Assembly (NCBI RefSeq): GCF_030271255.1
Contig: NZ_JASJOM010000002.1
Span: forward strand, 124,001 to 188,000
Direction: 5' to 3'
Length of the DNA stretch: 64,000 nt
DNA from: Peribacillus folii
GTDB taxonomy: Bacteria > Bacillota > Bacilli > Bacillales > DSM-1321
Below are positions 63,056 through 64,000 of the stretch, in pieces. Below the pieces are notes generated by a model, which was not told the origin of the DNA, ran no database searches, and worked only from the letters and a program-made list of their open reading frames with translations. The stretch's first letter is position 1; each line of letters begins with the position of its first letter. The position numbers were made by a program, and so were the translations under genes.

Positions 63056-64000
63056 TTGAAAAAGAACACAAAATCCTTCATCCCTTTCGCTGCAATCGCC
63101 ACGATTCTTCTAATCAGCTATATCCTTCAAAAAGTTCCTAAAACATATGGATCAGATGATTCAATAAATGTCTATCAAAAATTCCAATCCGGACAGCCCA
63201 TTCAGTACCTCGTTATCGGTGACAGTATCGGCAGGGGTTCCGGAGCTGAAAACCCAAGCCTGACATGGTTCAAGCAGCTAGAACATAAAATGAACGAAAA
63301 TGATGGCTCCCGCATGCACGGAGATTATGTGGTCCAAAGCGGCTCCACTGCTTTTGAGGGTCTATTCAAACTTTCCCAAAGAAGGGTAAAGGAACATAAG
63401 GATTTGATTTTCATCGTATTTGGTGAAAATGATCGTAAATATATGAGTATCGATGATTTTGCCATGACCTATGAAGCATTGATCCGAAAGGCAAAACACC
63501 TCCACCCGCATGCAGAATTGTTTACGATAACGGAAAGTTCCTTGAAGCAAGATGAATTTGCTGTCACGATTCGCCGTTTATCCATCCATTACGGTGCAAC
63601 CAATGTCGATATGCGCCCGGTTTTCAAGGATTCTGGTTATACGGAAAAACAGCTGACCAAAGATCTGGTTCACCCAAATGGCCTGGGCTATAAATTTTAT
63701 GCCGAGACCATTTATGATCGCTTCCAAGATAACGCTAAACGGGAAAAGGCTGTAGCCTCGCTTCCCTCTAAGCTACACGACAATGCCGAATTGCATTTAA
63801 CGGAGATTGAACACTATGAAACCTTGAAGGGCTTCCGTCCAAGGGGCGGCTACTATACAAGCAGTAAAAAAGGCAGTGTCATAGATTTTCATTTCAATGG
63901 AAGCATTCTTGGTGTAAAGCTGCTTAGAAGTCCTGATGGCGGAGAGGTTAACGTCTGGATCGATGGCAACGAAGTCACGACCCTGAATACATGGTGGCCA
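63056..64000 (+). CDS. SGNH/GDSL-type hydrolase, membrane anchored (3' end outside window)
   Basis: The first 315 codons of a GDSL-like esterase: a hydrophobic N-terminal anchor or signal (about 9-25), block I VIGDSIGRGSG (catalytic Ser57), a distant block around VVQSGSTAFEG (Gly), GENDRK (block III, Asn125) and DLVHPNGLGY (Asp203/His206). A second, beta-rich domain starts after about residue 240 (RPRGGYYTSSKKGSVIDFHFNGSI), perhaps carbohydrate-binding. Start is TTG at 63056 after GGGGGAA. Substrate probably a surface polysaccharide or lipid ester; not known. Confidence 0.82.
   Translation, partial: MKKNTKSFIPFAAIATILLISYILQKVPKTYGSDDSINVYQKFQSGQPIQYLVIGDSIGRGSGAENPSLTWFKQLEHKMNENDGSRMHGDYVVQSGSTAFEGLFKLSQRRVKEHKDLIFIVFGENDRKYMSIDDFAMTYEALIRKAKHLHPHAELFTITESSLKQDEFAVTIRRLSIHYGATNVDMRPVFKDSGYTEKQLTKDLVHPNGLGYKFYAETIYDRFQDNAKREKAVASLPSKLHDNAELHLTEIEHYETLKGFRPRGGYYTSSKKGSVIDFHFNGSILGVKLLRSPDGGEVNVWIDGNEVTTLNTWWP

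Noticed and set aside
1..64000. Prophage, insertion sequence, CRISPR array or defence island
   Set aside because: No integrase, transposase, cas gene, regular spacer array or restriction-modification gene appears among the readable genes on either strand.

Overview
The window is about 64 kb of low-to-moderate GC Bacillaceae chromosome. Gene content, B. subtilis-like local synteny (ykr/mtn locus, ytiB-pbuO pair, yodN-yozE-yokU-kamA-yodPQRST block), purine-rich ribosome binding sites and Bacillaceae-type intergenic repeats suggest Peribacillus or a close relative; the species is an inference. I see no rRNA, intact tRNA, CRISPR array, insertion sequence or prophage. It reads as core genome with lineage-specific inserts.

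Layout. 1-0.57 kb: 5' end of a FruR-like DeoR repressor with its promoter. 0.58-4.7: odhAB (2-oxoglutarate dehydrogenase). 5-6.7: LigB-type dioxygenase and polysaccharide deacetylase. 6.8-12.3: metH and yitJ behind a SAM-I riboswitch. 12.4-16.3: MOSC protein, a candidate small RNA, and divergent ku and ligD (NHEJ repair). 16.5-22.1: dapF, purine permease, carbonic anhydrase, membrane proteins, uppP. 22.3-24.5: a GNAT acetyltransferase behind a striking structured leader, then cidAB and a small YflJ-like gene. 24.5-31: MurG-like transferase, MscS channel, MATE pump, an SDR lacking its catalytic Tyr, an Hsp20-like protein and a CAP-domain protein. 31.7-35.2: a four-gene operon of propeller lipoprotein, response regulator, histidine kinase and YtkA-like lipoprotein. 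35.3-37.1: small genes and a CobW-type GTPase. 37.2-44.6: complete methionine salvage, mtnE + mtnWXBD on the minus strand and mtnKA on the plus strand, with two more SAM-I riboswitches. 44.7-48.4: LCP lipoprotein, CtpA/B protease, deoD. 48.6-52.2: yozD, yodN, sporulation-type histidine kinase, yozE. 52.6-60.8: yokU, kamA, a sigma-54 activator, and yodP-Q-R-S-T (beta-lysine metabolism). 61-64: zinc-ribbon protein, LD-carboxypeptidase-like protein, YjcZ-type peptide, and the start of an SGNH hydrolase.

How the genes work together. Three SAM-I riboswitches tie methionine synthesis and methylthioribose salvage to S-adenosylmethionine level. The lysine block joins lysine 2,3-aminomutase and beta-lysine acetyltransferase with a deacylase, a CoA-transferase pair and an aminotransferase. 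Here kamA has a near-perfect -24/-12 (sigma-54) promoter and a sigma-54 activator gene directly upstream, so the aminomutase can probably be induced separately from the rest.

Most interesting unexplained signals: the 22.35-22.48 kb leader, where a tRNA-like T-arm hairpin starts a chain of mutually exclusive helices ending in one that hides the ribosome binding site of an acetyltransferase gene; the sigma-54 wiring of kamA; and a compact promoter-hairpin-terminator unit at 13.24-13.37 kb that looks like a small RNA.
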